In this document: positions 1-8,294 of the stretch, one piece after another
Layout: each line of letters opens with the position of its first letter
How positions within the stretch are numbered: the first letter of the stretch is position 1
Source of the DNA: Ramlibacter sp.
GTDB taxonomy: Bacteria > Pseudomonadota > Gammaproteobacteria > Burkholderiales > Burkholderiaceae_C
Reading direction: 5' to 3'
Length of the DNA: 64,000 nucleotides
Assembly: GCF_028291745.1 (NCBI RefSeq)
Contig: NZ_JAQGNQ010000046.1
Coordinates: 37,215 to 101,214, forward strand
The notes under the pieces: model-generated
What the model saw: the letters and a program-made list of their open reading frames with translations, nothing else
Databases searched by the model: none
Told to the model about the DNA's origin: nothing
Program-made: the position numbers and the translations under genes

Positions 1-1212
1 CTGGCGAACGGCGAGCAACTGCCGCTGGCCGGCGTGCCCTTCACGGTGAAGGACAACCTGTGGGTGGCAGGCCGCCGCATCACCCAGGGCTCGCTGCTGT
101 TCGAGGATTTCGTCGCTCCGCGCGACGCGTGGGCAGTGGCCCGGCTGCGCGAGCGCGGCGCCGTGATGCTGGGCATCACCAACTGTTCCGAGTTCGCCTG
201 CAAGGGCGTGAGCGTCAACCGGGTGTACGGCGCGACCCGCCATCCGCTGGATCCAGCGCTGACGCCGGGTGGGTCCTCCGGCGGCGCGGCCGCGGCGCTC
301 GCTGCGGGCCTGGGCCTGCTGGCGCTGGGCACCGACGCCGGCGGCTCCACGCGGCGGCCGGCGGCGCATTGCGGGCTGGTCGGATTGAAGCCGAGCGCCG
401 GCCTGATCCCGCACCCCTGGGGCTTCGCGGAGCCGAACTACGGCCTGTCCGTGATCGGGCTGCTGGCGCGCAACGTGGGCGATGCCGCCTGGCTCTACGA
501 CCAGCTGCTGGCGTACGACGCAGGCGATCCCGCCGGCGTGCCGGTGCTGGTGGGGCTGCAGGCCTCGGATGCGCTGGCGACGGACCCGCCGCGCGAGCTG
601 CGCGTTGCGTGGAGCCCGCGGCTGGGCTGCGATTTCGCGATCGACGACGACGTGCTGCAGGCCCTGCAACTTCGGGTCGACGCCTTGCGCTCGGCGGGCT
701 GGCGGATCGTCGATGCCGATCCGAGCTGGCCGGCGGAGGTGCGCGAGTACCCCTTGCTCGCACTGCAGCAGGCCGGCCTGCACGCGCTCTATGGCCACCG
801 GCTGCGCGACGCGCGCGAGCGCTTCGACCCCGACCTGGTGCTGCAGATCGAAGCCGGCGCAGCCTGCGGCCCGGAGGTGATCGCCCGCGTGCTGCGGCTG
901 CGCGAGCGCATCGCCGCGTCGCTGGCGCGCTTCTTCGAGGAGCATGACCTCCTGTTGTGTCCGAGCGCGCCCGTCACGGCCTGGCCGCTGCAGCAACTCG
1001 GGCCGCCGGTGATCGGCGGCCGGGCCGCCGGACCTCGCGGCCACGCGGCTTTCACGCCGCTGTTCAACTATTGCGGTGTGCCGGCCTGCTCGGTTCCCGC
1101 CGGCGAGGTGCGCGGTCTGCCGGTGGGACTGCAGGTCGCCGCACCACGCTATGAGGATGCGCGGGTGCTGCAATACGCGGCCCTGGTGGAAGGTGTCGCA
1201 ACTTCGCGCTGA
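1..1212 (+). CDS. Amidase signature family protein, 5' end outside the window
   Basis: This is a Ser-cisSer-Lys amide hydrolase of the amidase signature family, which hydrolyses amide or carbamoyl bonds. The reading frame is open from base 1, and the residues before the first internal Val/Met candidate (LPLAGVPFTVKDN) already match the family, so the true start lies upstream. The catalytic Lys sits in the VKDN motif, the cis-Ser in GGSSGGAAAAL, and the nucleophile Ser in GTDAGGSTRRPA, where the usual Ile after Ser is Thr. The frame ends at a TGA at 1210-1212. Substrate cannot be told from sequence; GatA-like, AtzF-like and aryl-amidase relatives all share these motifs. Confidence 0.9.
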   Translation: MANGEQLPLAGVPFTVKDNLWVAGRRITQGSLLFEDFVAPRDAWAVARLRERGAVMLGITNCSEFACKGVSVNRVYGATRHPLDPALTPGGSSGGAAAALAAGLGLLALGTDAGGSTRRPAAHCGLVGLKPSAGLIPHPWGFAEPNYGLSVIGLLARNVGDAAWLYDQLLAYDAGDPAGVPVLVGLQASDALATDPPRELRVAWSPRLGCDFAIDDDVLQALQLRVDALRSAGWRIVDADPSWPAEVREYPLLALQQAGLHALYGHRLRDARERFDPDLVLQIEAGAACGPEVIARVLRLRERIAASLARFFEEHDLLLCPSAPVTAWPLQQLGPPVIGGRAAGPRGHAAFTPLFNYCGVPACSVPAGEVRGLPVGLQVAAPRYEDARVLQYAALVEGVATSR

Positions 1213-1395
1213 TGGCACGTCCAGCAGGCCGAAATCGAAGACCTGCCCAGCTGGGCGAACACGGTCATTGGGATTCGGGCGCACAGGCGGGTGCGGCTCC
1301 CGCGGCGGTTCCGGCTATCGTCAAGCGAACGGGAAGTGCCCGGGTTGGCGGCAGTGATGTGCGCGACCGTTCGCATCCACACAGTGAGGAACCAG

Positions 1396-2241
1396 ATGTC
1401 GGTCACTTTCGTGCGAATTCTCGCGTGCCTTCTTTTGTGGGGCACGAGCCTCGATGCTCGCCCGCAAACGCCAGCTTGCTCCAGTGCGGCCTCGAACGCC
1501 TTCTATACAGGGCCGTTCCTCGGGCCAGAGAACCGAATCGCGGCCCAGGACTTCTACCGCGACTATTACTGCTCAGAGCAATTCCGCAGCAGCCGCTACC
1601 CCGCCGGCTTCGTTACGATTTTCGGCAGTTCGACGATTGTGGAAAACAATACGAAGGGGACTCCGGAGGTCAACTTGGCCAACAACCTGGTCTACGCGGA
1701 CGTGATGGCGTTTGCATCGGAGTGGACCAGAAAAAAGAGCAGATTTCCGATCATGACGGGCGCTGGACCAGGTCTGATGGAGGCGGGCAGCCGTGGAGCG
1801 GCCGCCGCGGGCGGGCCTAGCATCGGCTTCACAACTTACTACTTCCAAGGCAACCCCGCGAACGCGTTCCACCGATACCGGGACACAGATCAGATCGTCA
1901 CCGACGGCTTGGTATTTTCCAGCGTCGCGGTGCGCGAGAGTGAGATGTTCCGACACTCCGCCGCGATGGTGATCGCTCCAGGTGGGAGCGGCACCGGCTG
2001 GGAGATTTTTCAGATCCTCGAGACAATCAAGAGCCAACAGCTGCGCGGCGTTCCGATTTACCTGGTGGGAAACGCCTATTTCCACTGGCGGCGCTTCGAT
2101 GACTTCCTCGACGATATGCATGCGCGCGGCACGATCGACAAGACCGTACTCATGAAAAACGTCATCCGTGTCGAGCGCGCCGTGGACGTCGTGCCTTTGC
2201 TGGAGGCCGCCCTGCGCTCTTCCGCCCCGACCGATCGCTAG
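1396..2241 (+). CDS. Exported LOG-family (lysine decarboxylase-like fold) protein
   Basis: This is a Rossmann-fold protein of the LOG/TIGR00725 group. Characterised members are nucleotide 5'-monophosphate phosphoribohydrolases (cytokinin activation). It has MTGAGPGLMEAGSRGA and the signature PGGxGTxxE, here APGGSGTGWEIFQ. I chose the ATG at 1396 because GTGAGGA lies just upstream and because it creates a clear N-terminal signal peptide (short basic start, hydrophobic FVRILACLLLWG, then LDA-RPQ). The frame stays open to 1291, but that extension has no family resemblance. A secretion signal is unusual, since LOG enzymes are normally cytoplasmic. Four Cys residues near the mature N terminus and mid-region could form disulfides. 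Confidence 0.8.
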   Translation: MSVTFVRILACLLLWGTSLDARPQTPACSSAASNAFYTGPFLGPENRIAAQDFYRDYYCSEQFRSSRYPAGFVTIFGSSTIVENNTKGTPEVNLANNLVYADVMAFASEWTRKKSRFPIMTGAGPGLMEAGSRGAAAAGGPSIGFTTYYFQGNPANAFHRYRDTDQIVTDGLVFSSVAVRESEMFRHSAAMVIAPGGSGTGWEIFQILETIKSQQLRGVPIYLVGNAYFHWRRFDDFLDDMHARGTIDKTVLMKNVIRVERAVDVVPLLEAALRSSAPTDR

Positions 2242-2396
2242 CCGAAGGAGTGCATCTGCTGAGAGTGACACGTCTGGCCCTCTTGACGCTGCTTCATTAC
2301 CAATGGCCGCTGCTGCCTGGGTCACCAGCTTGCATCGAGCCGATTTGCAGGCAAGCCTCACCGCTGCCTGCGCCGCTTGCGCCAGCTCGCGCCCGG

Positions 2397-3629
2397 TCAC
2401 TGCAACGGCTGCAGTTCGTGCTTCACCACCTCCTGCGCCACCCGGCGGCCCAGTGCGGCGCCGACCAGGCCGGAGGTCCGGTAGTGCACGCCCTCGTAGA
2501 TGCGGGCATTGATCACTTCGTCGACATAGTCGGACAGCCGCTCGTACGAGCGGATGACACCAGGCGCCGCAGTGCTGGTTAGCGTGAAACGCGGCAGCGT
2601 GTCGCCATACATCTCTTGCAGCACGCCCGCCGCCGCGCCCTGGAACGTGCAGTGCGCGCAGGGGTACTCCGGGTGCATCGGCGTCGTGATCATCGGCTCC
2701 CAGTTCGCATCGAGCGTCGTCGCATCGTTGCCGTCAATGTCGCCATTGCGGATGGCGGTGACCGGGCGCCAGAAGTTGTGGGCGTACTTGGCATCGAAGA
2801 TGACGATCGCCGTGTCGGCCGTCGCGATGGACGAAAGCGCGAACAGGCGCGCGGTATCGAGCAGGTCCAGGTTCTTCGCCTTGGCGGCGTGGCGCGTCAC
2901 GGGGTTGTACGTCGCGGCACCGATGAGTTGCCAGAACTGCGCGATCTCGGTCTGCTCCGGTGTCCGTGCCGAGCCGGTCTTCGCGCCCATGCGCTTGACC
3001 TCGTTGTAGTCGGCGGCCCACTGGGCGCTGGTGAGCGCGTAGGGCGCCGGTGGGCGAAACAGGTCGCCGCTCTTCAGGCAGAACGGCTTGACCGCATTCC
3101 AGGTCGAGGACGCCGGGAACACCGTCGGGACGTACTTGCCGGGCGTGGTGTACGGCCGGTAGGTGATGGGCGCCGTCGCGCCGTCCTGCTCGCGCTCCGC
3201 CAGGATGGCGGCCGCGGCTTGCTCGCCCAGGCGCACGCCACTGGCCTTGCCGGCGCCCTCGGGCACCCTGGCCAGCGCTGCCTGCAGGGCGGCATCGAAA
3301 TCCTTCGCCTGTGCCGGGAACAACTTGACCAGCACGTCATGGCCAGCTGCAGCTGCCGCCGCATCGGGCAAGGCGCCGGGCTGCGCCGGCAGCTTGGCGC
3401 GGTACGGCGCGTAGCGAGGCGCGATGGAGTTGAGCGCCTCGAAGATGGCGATATGCATGATGGCCATGGCGCGGCTCTGCAGGTCCGGGCTGAGCCCGGC
3501 GGCGTAGACGGCAGTGACGGCCGTCTCGTTCCAGTCGGTGACGACATCGGCATGGGCCGGGGGTCCGCACACCAGCCACGCAGCGCATGCGAGGACGGAC
3601 AGGGACACGGGGTTGCGAACAGCGGTCAT
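2397..3629 (-). CDS. Vanadium-dependent haloperoxidase / PAP2-like periplasmic protein
   Basis: 410 residues with a Sec signal peptide (hydrophobic stretch ending PPAHA). The C-terminal half carries the vanadate/phosphate-binding layout of the vanadium haloperoxidase-acid phosphatase superfamily: Lys and Arg in KYAHNFWRPVTAIR, a central HPEYPCAHC motif, and RIYEGVHYRTS with the Arg and catalytic His. In classical enzymes the middle motif is P-S-G-H; here it is P-C-A-H, so halogenating activity is uncertain. It converges with the LOG gene and has a good GGAGG-like site before its ATG. It could be a phosphatase rather than a peroxidase. Confidence 0.85.
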   Translation of the reverse strand: MTAVRNPVSLSVLACAAWLVCGPPAHADVVTDWNETAVTAVYAAGLSPDLQSRAMAIMHIAIFEALNSIAPRYAPYRAKLPAQPGALPDAAAAAAGHDVLVKLFPAQAKDFDAALQAALARVPEGAGKASGVRLGEQAAAAILAEREQDGATAPITYRPYTTPGKYVPTVFPASSTWNAVKPFCLKSGDLFRPPAPYALTSAQWAADYNEVKRMGAKTGSARTPEQTEIAQFWQLIGAATYNPVTRHAAKAKNLDLLDTARLFALSSIATADTAIVIFDAKYAHNFWRPVTAIRNGDIDGNDATTLDANWEPMITTPMHPEYPCAHCTFQGAAAGVLQEMYGDTLPRFTLTSTAAPGVIRSYERLSDYVDEVINARIYEGVHYRTSGLVGAALGRRVAQEVVKHELQPLQ

Positions 3630-3766
3630 GGCATTTCCTCCAGGGTGGACAGCCTCACTTTAGGCAGCACCCGGAAGAATGCGCAGGCGGCGGCGACGCA
3701 TGCGCCGAATCGATGGCTGGGCGCGCCGCATCGGCGATGAATCCGCCGCCTGAAGGACACCACGGC

Positions 3767-4186
3767 TTAACCGGTGCTCGGTTTCCAGTCCTTGCCCTTG
3801 AGCTCGATGATGTAGCTGCGGGTGCCCGAGCCGCCGATCACTTCCGCCGCATGCGTCTGCGCCGCGCCGTAGAACACGGTTCCCGGCGGCAGGTCGACCA
3901 GGTCCACCTTGCCGTTCTCGGTGTGCTTCAACTTGGCGCCGGTCAGCGACACGGTGACGTGGGCGGGGTGGTAGTGCATCCCTTGCCCGCACACACCGAG
4001 CCCCGGCCGGCTCTTGTACTCCAGGACTCGCACTTGCGCGTTGTCGACGAGCACGCGGAACGAGCGTGGATCGGCGCTGACCGCGTCCTGCGCCAGGGCC
4101 TCGCTGCCGACGCCGAATGCCGAGAGCAGGGCGACGGCCTGGCGCCTGCTCAAGCCGTGAATGTCGTTGCCGTCTGTGGTGTCCAT
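3767..4186 (-). CDS. Small cupin-domain protein with Tat-like signal
   Basis: 139 residues. The N terminus contains SRRQAVALLSAFGVG followed by ALAQD, which resembles a twin-arginine signal ending in an AxA-type site, so the protein is probably exported. The rest is a single cupin barrel: the His pair in MHYHPAHVTV, a Glu/Asn region, and PPGTVFYGAAQTHAAE with further His. Such proteins bind a metal or small ligand; no substrate can be named. It lies between the haloperoxidase-like gene and the LytTR regulator on the same strand, 28 bases from the regulator stop. The start is the first ATG after an AGGAGGCCTCC stretch in antisense context. Confidence 0.7.
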   Translation of the reverse strand: MDTTDGNDIHGLSRRQAVALLSAFGVGSEALAQDAVSADPRSFRVLVDNAQVRVLEYKSRPGLGVCGQGMHYHPAHVTVSLTGAKLKHTENGKVDLVDLPPGTVFYGAAQTHAAEVIGGSGTRSYIIELKGKDWKPSTG

Positions 4187-4214
4187 GGGAGGCCTCCTGT
4201 GCGGGTGGTGACGA

Positions 4215-4988
4215 TCACATCTGCCGGAACAGATGCGTGTGCGCTTCGCTGACCGGAAGCGCTTCGGGCCGGTTCTTCAGCCGCAGGCTCAGGTTGCCCC
4301 GGTCGTCGCGCAGCACGCTGTCGATCGCGTGCAGGTTCACGATGGTGGAGCGGTGGACCAGCCAGAACATCAACGGGTCGAGTTCTTCATGCAGTTCGCG
4401 GATGGTCTTGCGGATCAGGGATTCCGAGTCGGCCGTCACCACCAGGGTGAATTTCTGGTCCGACTTGAAATACAGGATCTCCTCCACGGTGATCAGGCGC
4501 ACCGCGGCGCCGCGTGAGGCGTTGATCCATTGCAGGTGCGGCCGCGGCGATGGTGTCGGCGGGGGGATCCGGCTGAGGGCGTCGCGCAGGTCGGCCGCGG
4601 GCTGCTGCAGCCGGTCCTTCACGCGTTGCAGGGTCGTGAGCAGCCGGCCTGCCGTTGGCGGCTTCAGCACGTAGTCGATGGCCCCGGCCTCGAACGCCTC
4701 CAGCGCGTGCGTGTCGTACGAGGTGATGAACACGATGTGGCAGCCGGCGCCGACGCGGCGCGCCACCTCCAGGCCCGAGAGCAGCGGCATCCGGATGTCC
4801 AGGAACACCAGGTCGGGCGCGTGCTCCTCGATCGCGTGCAGCGCAGCCACGCCGTCGGTGACGCGCGCAACGATGTGCAGTTGCGGCCACAGCGTGTGCA
4901 GCAGGTCGGCCAATTCGTCCGCCAGCAGCGGCTCGTCCTCGGCCAGCACCGCTGTCGGAGTCCCCGGATCGCGCTCACGCGCTGGCAT
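4215..4988 (-). CDS. LytTR-family response regulator
   Basis: 257 residues: a receiver domain followed by a LytTR DNA-binding domain. The acidic pocket is AEDE near residues 16-19, the phospho-acceptor is Asp64 in LVFLDIRMP, and the switch Thr/Lys occur in FITSYD and YVLKPP. The C-terminal LytTR part shows EEILYFKSDQKFT and FWLVHRSTIVNL. I chose ATG at 4988 (MPARERDP) because it starts just before the receiver domain and overlaps the upstream kinase gene by 14 bases, which suggests translational coupling. The open frame extends to 5237 but that extension is only the shadow of the kinase gene. It is the output partner of the two kinases that follow. Confidence 0.92.
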   Translation of the reverse strand: MPARERDPGTPTAVLAEDEPLLADELADLLHTLWPQLHIVARVTDGVAALHAIEEHAPDLVFLDIRMPLLSGLEVARRVGAGCHIVFITSYDTHALEAFEAGAIDYVLKPPTAGRLLTTLQRVKDRLQQPAADLRDALSRIPPPTPSPRPHLQWINASRGAAVRLITVEEILYFKSDQKFTLVVTADSESLIRKTIRELHEELDPLMFWLVHRSTIVNLHAIDSVLRDDRGNLSLRLKNRPEALPVSEAHTHLFRQM

Positions 4989-6066
4989 GGGGCACCCACA
5001 GCGTGACGATGGCGCCGGTCCCGTTCGTCTCGACCGACAGGCCGGCGGCGGGTCCATCGAGCCGGCGCAGCAAGGCGTGCACGCGTGCCACTGCCGCAGT
5101 GGACGGTCGCGCGGGCAGTCCGAGGACCACCCGGCAGCGACCGTCGGCGCAACGCGCCTGCAGCGTGCAGTCGCCGCCACGCGAACGCAGCGCGTCATCC
5201 ACCAGCGGCAGCAGCGCACCGGGCGGGAACCGTGCATGCATCGCGGCGTCGCAAATGTCGAGCGTCATGTGCCAACCGGCTGCATGCGCCAGCGAGAGCA
5301 GCTGGGCATAGGCCCGCGCGAGCTCCGCCTCGCGCGGCACGCTGGACCCGCCGGGGCGCAGGGCCGGCAGGCTGGCGCGCAGGAACGCGATCAGCTCGTC
5401 GAGCAGGCGTTCGGCCCGCGGGGGATCGGTCGCGTACGCGTGCCGCACCGCATCGAGCATGCCGAACAGCAGCACGGGATCGATGCGCGCCTGCACGGCC
5501 TGCAGATCCAGCTGCACGATGCGGCGCCGCGCCTCCCGCTGCCCCGCCTGGGCCGCCGCGAGCCGCGCCGCAGCGGACTCGTGCTGGCGGCTGCGGCCCA
5601 GGTGGGCGAAGTACAGCGCTGCCATCGTCAACGACAACGCGAATCCGTACAACTGCATCGGTAGCAGCCCCAGCACGAAGCCCTGTTCGACGAGGATCCG
5701 GGCGCGCCCGGCGGTCACCACGTTGGGCGCCGCCGCGCAGGCGCACGCCAGCGTGAGCCAGAGCACTGCGCGGCCGACGCGACCGGTGCCCTCCGCCAGG
5801 TGGCTGCCCACATGGCCGGCCACCAGCAGGCAGACCCACAGCACGAGGCCATACAGCAGCCACCACGCGCTCACTTGCACCAGCTCCGCCGGCGCGCGCT
5901 GCTGCAGCACGCCCAGGTAGCCGGCGAAGAACTTCAAGGGCCCGGCGAACGCCAGCAGTCCTGCCATGGCGACCGCGCCGGGATGCGTTGGCAGCCACTT
6001 TGCCACGCCCGCTGCGGCGTCGGCCTGCCACAGCGCGCGGAAGGCCTGGAGCGCAGCGGTGTGCAT
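4975..6066 (-). CDS. LytS-like sensor kinase with degenerate catalytic core
   Basis: 363 residues. Several hydrophobic segments occupy the N-terminal half. They are followed by a region that aligns with the LytS/His_kinase core but has lost key residues. Where the intact neighbour has IEPHFLFN, this protein has IDPVLLFG, with Val198 in place of the phospho-acceptor His. Where the neighbour has LVENAIRHG (N box), this one has LVDDALRSR. It ends 14 bases inside the regulator gene and starts 13 bases after the intact kinase gene, so all three are one operon. It probably acts as a sensory or dimerisation partner rather than an active kinase. The ATG at 6066 is preceded by a GGACGAAA site. Confidence 0.82.
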   Translation of the reverse strand: MHTAALQAFRALWQADAAAGVAKWLPTHPGAVAMAGLLAFAGPLKFFAGYLGVLQQRAPAELVQVSAWWLLYGLVLWVCLLVAGHVGSHLAEGTGRVGRAVLWLTLACACAAAPNVVTAGRARILVEQGFVLGLLPMQLYGFALSLTMAALYFAHLGRSRQHESAAARLAAAQAGQREARRRIVQLDLQAVQARIDPVLLFGMLDAVRHAYATDPPRAERLLDELIAFLRASLPALRPGGSSVPREAELARAYAQLLSLAHAAGWHMTLDICDAAMHARFPPGALLPLVDDALRSRGGDCTLQARCADGRCRVVLGLPARPSTAAVARVHALLRRLDGPAAGLSVETNGTGAIVTLWVPHASA

Positions 6067-6079
6067 GGCGTTTCGTCCT

Positions 6080-7231
6080 TCAGGCGGACTGCGGCTGTCC
6101 CGCGGCGAGTCGGGAGACGGCAGCAGCAACGAGCGGGATGGTGATGCGTGCGCGGGCACCGTGCGGATCGACCGAGTCCAGGGCGAGGCTGCCCTGGCCG
6201 GCATAGCGGGCGGCCAGTTGCCTTCGGACGTTGGCCAGCCCGACCCCCGTGCCGCTGCTGGCCGCGCCCCCGAAGCCGAGCCCGTCGTCGGTGACCTCGA
6301 CCTCGAGCGAGTCGCGGTTGCGGCGGGCGCGCACCAGCACCTGGCCACCTCCCGCCGGCTCGAGCCCATGGCGGATCGCGTTCTCGACCAGCGTCATCGC
6401 CAGCATCGGCGGAAACGCGAGGGCGTCCAGCGCTGGATCGACATCGATCCGGTAGCCGAGGCGCGAGCCCATCCGGATGCGATACAGCTCGAGGTAGGCG
6501 CGCACCAGCTCGATTTCGTCGGCCAGGGTGCCGCTGGCATTGCGCACCTGCGGCATGGCCGTGCGCAGGTAGCGCATCAGGCTCTCGATGGCCTCGGCGC
6601 CCGCTTGCGGGCGGGTGCGATACAGGCGTCGGACGTTGGCCAGCATGTTGAACAGGAAGTGCGGCTCGATCTGCGCCTGCAGCAGCGCCAACTGCTGCTC
6701 CGCTTCACCCTGGACCTGTTGCACGCGGGCGAGGTCCGCCGCGTGAGCCGCCGATTCGGCGCGCAGCGAGCGCTGGTGAACGTCGCCGATGGCCGCCAGG
6801 AAGATCGCCGGCAGGCCCCAGTGCAAGGCTTCCGACAGCAGCCGCAGGGGCGACGGCAGGTAGGCGAAGCCGTGCGCGTAATAGGCGAAGAGCAGCAACG
6901 CGAAGGCAAGGGCGGCCACAAACAGCACCGTGCACACGAGGGCCAGCCGCATCGGCAGCGAGGACGGCAGCGCCTCGTCGAGGAAGGTGTAGACCAGCAG
7001 CAGGCCGGCCGCCAACACCGACAGCTCGGCCAGGTGTTCCAGCCAGGCCACGGCGATTTCAGCCGGGGAGAAGAAGTCGACGAGGGTCGGGCTGACCAGG
7101 ATGCCCAGCGACAGGAGCACCGTCGTCACCGCGGCTGCGGCGATGCGGCGGGCGTCGAGCGCCCGCAGCACGCGGACCGCATAGGCGCGGACATCCCCGG
7201 GTGGGAGCCCAAGCCGGAGGTTGCCGAGCAT
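6080..7231 (-). CDS. LytS-type sensor histidine kinase
   Basis: 383 residues. About five hydrophobic segments fall within residues 30-160, then a short coiled coil (AADLARVQQVQGEAEQQLALL), then the His_kinase motif AQIEPHFLFN with phospho-acceptor His191. An HATPase_c domain follows with N box LVENAIRHG, G1 box VTDDGLGFG and G2 box GTGVGLANVRRQL. All catalytic features are present, unlike the downstream paralogue. It is the first gene of a three-gene operon with the degenerate kinase and the LytTR regulator. A 7-bp inverted repeat sits 11 bases upstream of the start codon and may be an autoregulatory site. The sensed signal is unknown. Confidence 0.93.
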   Translation of the reverse strand: MLGNLRLGLPPGDVRAYAVRVLRALDARRIAAAAVTTVLLSLGILVSPTLVDFFSPAEIAVAWLEHLAELSVLAAGLLLVYTFLDEALPSSLPMRLALVCTVLFVAALAFALLLFAYYAHGFAYLPSPLRLLSEALHWGLPAIFLAAIGDVHQRSLRAESAAHAADLARVQQVQGEAEQQLALLQAQIEPHFLFNMLANVRRLYRTRPQAGAEAIESLMRYLRTAMPQVRNASGTLADEIELVRAYLELYRIRMGSRLGYRIDVDPALDALAFPPMLAMTLVENAIRHGLEPAGGGQVLVRARRNRDSLEVEVTDDGLGFGGAASSGTGVGLANVRRQLAARYAGQGSLALDSVDPHGARARITIPLVAAAVSRLAAGQPQSA

Positions 7232-7241
7232 CGAAGGCTCC

Positions 7242-7261
7242 TGGACGGGTCAGTCCGTCCA
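7242..7261. promoter_or_regulatory. Inverted repeat upstream of the LytS/LytTR operon
   Basis: TGGACGG and CCGTCCA form a perfect 7-bp inverted repeat separated by six bases (GTCAGT). It sits 11 bases before the kinase ATG at 7231. It could be an operator for the operon or a small hairpin in the mRNA leader. LytTR regulators usually bind direct repeats, so the assignment is open. Confidence 0.4.
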
Positions 7262-7384
7262 TTCTGCGCCCCGCGAGGCTTGCCGCACAGTGCGCCGCGA
7301 CGGATGCGGCCCACGGACGACGGGTGCGACCCATGCGGGATGGGCGCGGCAGGTGTCGCCACCCAGCCCGAATTCAACAGCCTG

Positions 7385-8260
7385 CTAGGCGGTTGCGGTC
7401 GTGCGCGCCACGTCCAGCGTGGTGGTGCGCCGCAGCTCCCGGCGGTGTTTCTTGTCGTCGAAGTACGTCGCGCGGTGCATGGTCGTCCGGTTGTCCCAGA
7501 TGACGAAGTCGCCGACCAGCCAGGGGTGGCTGTAGACGAAGCGCGCTTGGGTCGCGTGCTCGGTCAGGTCGCGCAGCAGCAGGCGACCTTCCGGCACCGG
7601 CCAGCCCACGATCTCCTGCGCGTGCGAGGCCAGGTACAGGGAGCGGCGGAGTACGCCAGGGATGCGGCGGACCAGCGGGTGCACCGCGCCCTTGAGCTGC
7701 TCCTTCTCGCCCGGCGCGAACTCGAACCCGAGCACCTCGCGCGAATAGGCGATCGAGTGGTGAACGCGCAGGTCCTCGATCAAGGTCTTCGTCTGCGCGT
7801 CGAGCGCGTCGTAGGCACCGCGCATGTCAGCGAACTGGGTGTCGGCGTGCACCTCGGGCACCACGCGCGCCGACAGCATGGAGTACCTTCCCGCCGGATC
7901 GACGAACGACGCATCCGTGTGCCATAGCCGGTTGGCCAGGGCGCTCATGCGGCGGCGGTCATTGGGCGGCAGCAACTGGCCGTCGCGCCCCACGTTCGAG
8001 ACGTCCGAGAGTGCCTCGTTGCCGAAGCGGTTCTTTTCCAGGACCGAGGAGGACGTCTTCGCATGGAGCGTGCCATCAAACTGCGTGGCAAATTCGAGCT
8101 GCTGGTCGTCCGTGAACGGCTGCTTGCGGAACACGAGCACCCCGTACTGGTCCATGCCCCGGCGGACTTGCTCCAGGGTCTCACTGTCCGCATGTCGCAA
8201 GTCGACCTCGCTTGCTTCGGCAACGAAGGAGGGGTGAAGTGGCTTGAAGGTGAGTTGCAT
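7385..8260 (-). CDS. TfdA/TauD-type Fe(II)/2-oxoglutarate dioxygenase
   Basis: 291 residues. This is a 2-oxoglutarate-dependent oxygenase of the TauD/TfdA family, which hydroxylates its substrate, often leading to cleavage of an ether, sulfonate or amine. Iron ligands are visible: His114 and Asp116 in LWHTDASF and the distal His262 in NRTTMHRAT. The 2-oxoglutarate-binding Arg lies in HRRELRRTTT. The spacing and the WHTD motif resemble TfdA (2,4-dichlorophenoxyacetate dioxygenase) more than TauD. It follows a Bug receptor by 34 bases on the same strand, so the receptor probably delivers its substrate. A CGGAGC site precedes the ATG. Confidence 0.9.
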   Translation of the reverse strand: MQLTFKPLHPSFVAEASEVDLRHADSETLEQVRRGMDQYGVLVFRKQPFTDDQQLEFATQFDGTLHAKTSSSVLEKNRFGNEALSDVSNVGRDGQLLPPNDRRRMSALANRLWHTDASFVDPAGRYSMLSARVVPEVHADTQFADMRGAYDALDAQTKTLIEDLRVHHSIAYSREVLGFEFAPGEKEQLKGAVHPLVRRIPGVLRRSLYLASHAQEIVGWPVPEGRLLLRDLTEHATQARFVYSHPWLVGDFVIWDNRTTMHRATYFDDKKHRRELRRTTTLDVARTTATA

Positions 8261-8294
8261 GTGAGCTCCGAGTGTCAGTAGTCTTTCGCCGACG

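Noticed and set aside
5966..7927. 653-codon plus-strand frame over the kinase and dioxygenase genes
   Set aside because: It crosses two unrelated genes and an intergenic region, has no motif, and its composition is that of an antisense shadow.
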